A DNA stretch of 64,000 bases from positions 310,027-374,026 of the forward strand of contig NZ_MSZX01000003.1 of the NCBI RefSeq assembly GCF_002021565.1. The letters run 5' to 3'. This document shows, one piece after another, positions 63,293 to 64,000 of this stretch. The translations under genes were made by a program, and so were the position numbers. Below the pieces are notes generated by a model. It was not told the DNA's origin. It saw only the letters and a program-made list of their open reading frames with translations, and did not search any database. The stretch's first letter is position 1. Every line of letters starts with the position of its first letter. The stretch is from Paenibacillus selenitireducens. GTDB lineage: Bacteria > Bacillota > Bacilli > Paenibacillales > Paenibacillaceae.

Positions 63293-64000
63293 ATGTTACT
63301 ACAGAAGGTTCACGCGAGAGACATTCGGCTTGATCATCCTGAATTTATGGATCAGGAAGTACAATTCAACTTGATTCATCGGATCACAGACTCCGAGGAC
63401 GCTCACTGCATTCAATCGGAGCAGGGGAATCTGGTTTTTGCCCAGACGCCAGGTCACAATGCATGGTTATGGTTAACATCCGATATGCCAGACGAAGCAA
63501 AGCGAAAGGTTCTGAGTAGTTTGATCAAACAGCTTGAGCAATCGCCATTACCTGGGGTGTCTGGAGATCCGGCGACGGCAGCTTTATTCGCTGAAATGTA
63601 CGCGGAACGGAATAACGTCCAAGGGCGGCCTTTCATGCAACTGGAGTCGTATTTCTGTCCTACATTAAAGCGACCTCTAAATGTTCCGGGATCTTGGAGA
63701 CAAGCAACGAACCAAGATGTAGACACGGTTGCTGAATTTCTAGCAGGATTCTCAAATCGAGCGTATGGAGTAACGGTAAGCTCAGCGAGTCAGCGTCCTA
63801 ACGCGGAGGCTACGATTGCCGGACAGAACTTATACTTATGGATCGTGGATGATGCCCCTGTATCCATGGCAAATATTGCGCACCGCTCGCCAAGACACGG
63901 GCGGATCAATGCGGTATACACTCCTTCAGAAGCACGGAAGAACGGTTATGCAAGCGCGATTGTTGCTGAGTTATGCGCAATGCTTCGTCAAGAAGGGTTG
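63293..64000 (+). CDS. GNAT-family N-acetyltransferase (3' end cut by window)
   Basis: Frame open from an ATG at 63293 (GGGAGGG site) to the window end, 236 codons. The N-terminal half is an additional domain (VFAQTPGHNAWLWLTSD), and the C-terminal half begins the GNAT fold with YLWIVDDAPVSMANIAHRSP, INAVYTPSEARKNGYASAIV (acetyl-CoA pyrophosphate loop R-x-x-G-Y-A) and AELCAMLRQEG. Substrate unknown. It follows the sulfatase by 43 bp. Confidence 0.85.
   Translation, partial: MLLQKVHARDIRLDHPEFMDQEVQFNLIHRITDSEDAHCIQSEQGNLVFAQTPGHNAWLWLTSDMPDEAKRKVLSSLIKQLEQSPLPGVSGDPATAALFAEMYAERNNVQGRPFMQLESYFCPTLKRPLNVPGSWRQATNQDVDTVAEFLAGFSNRAYGVTVSSASQRPNAEATIAGQNLYLWIVDDAPVSMANIAHRSPRHGRINAVYTPSEARKNGYASAIVAELCAMLRQEGL

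Overview
The window looks like a chromosomal segment of a Paenibacillus-type Firmicute. Support comes from strong AGGAGG ribosome sites with frequent TTG and GTG starts, many one- and two-component regulators, copper-amine-oxidase-like stalk-domain proteins, a GlpP antiterminator, a tandem glycine riboswitch, and a B. subtilis YdaJKLMN-like exopolysaccharide operon. Core biosynthetic genes (thrC, ilvE) argue against a plasmid. I saw no rRNA, tRNA or CRISPR array.

Layout. 1-4.9 kb: a response regulator/histidine kinase/ABC ATPase operon of the peptide-antibiotic-resistance kind, then a TetR regulator and an SDR oxidoreductase that share a palindromic operator. 4.9-6.3 kb: thrC. 6.3-12.3 kb: a clearly AT-richer island of decayed mobile-element genes (lysozyme and CHAP fragments, a sigma-like factor split at an A7 tract, an M20/glycerate-kinase chimera, a helicase tail) around an intact epoxide hydrolase/YdeI/WYL-regulator trio. 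12.4-17.6 kb: a VanZ-RDD fusion, an MFS exporter divergent from an SgrR-like regulator, and a TipA-like MerR regulator with its own operator and an internal start. 17.8-19.6 kb: a stalk-domain remnant, a MazEF-type toxin-antitoxin pair and an insertion-sequence stub. 19.7-26.4 kb: an orphan Spo0B-type kinase, HxlR with two flavin oxidoreductases, LysR, and ilvE. 27-33 kb: an ABC exporter with a coiled-coil permease, then a tandem glycine riboswitch in front of a frameshifted agcS. 33.4-35.6 kb: an AT-rich three-gene cluster of secreted and membrane proteins. 35.8-43.1 kb: glpP, a leader terminator, a glycerophosphodiesterase, HAD and metallophosphatase genes and a complete UgpBAEC-type ABC importer. 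43.2-44.8 kb: a small Ig-like protein and a response regulator-SARP fusion. 45.1-56.9 kb: a nine-gene exopolysaccharide/glycolipid operon. 57-58 kb: a methyltransferase and a DUF59 protein. 58.2-59.5 kb: a stalk-domain GH18-like protein. 59.8-61.6 kb: an actin-like ParM, a ParR-like partner and a 10-bp-period repeat array. 61.8-64 kb: a sulfatase and a partial GNAT acetyltransferase.

Three systems stand out. First, 59.8-61.6 kb has the full form of a type II (ParMRC) DNA segregation cassette, including an iteron-like candidate centromere, but sits among chromosomal genes. Second, the exopolysaccharide operon contains a membrane protein with a degenerate GGDEF site that keeps an RxxD inhibitory-site motif at canonical spacing, so it is probably a c-di-GMP receptor controlling a BcsB-assisted synthase; it is followed by an unusual GtrB/flippase/FAD-enzyme extension. 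Third, glpP is followed by a leader terminator that probably makes glycerophosphodiester uptake depend on glycerol-3-phosphate. All functions are inferred from sequence motifs and family knowledge; no searches were run.
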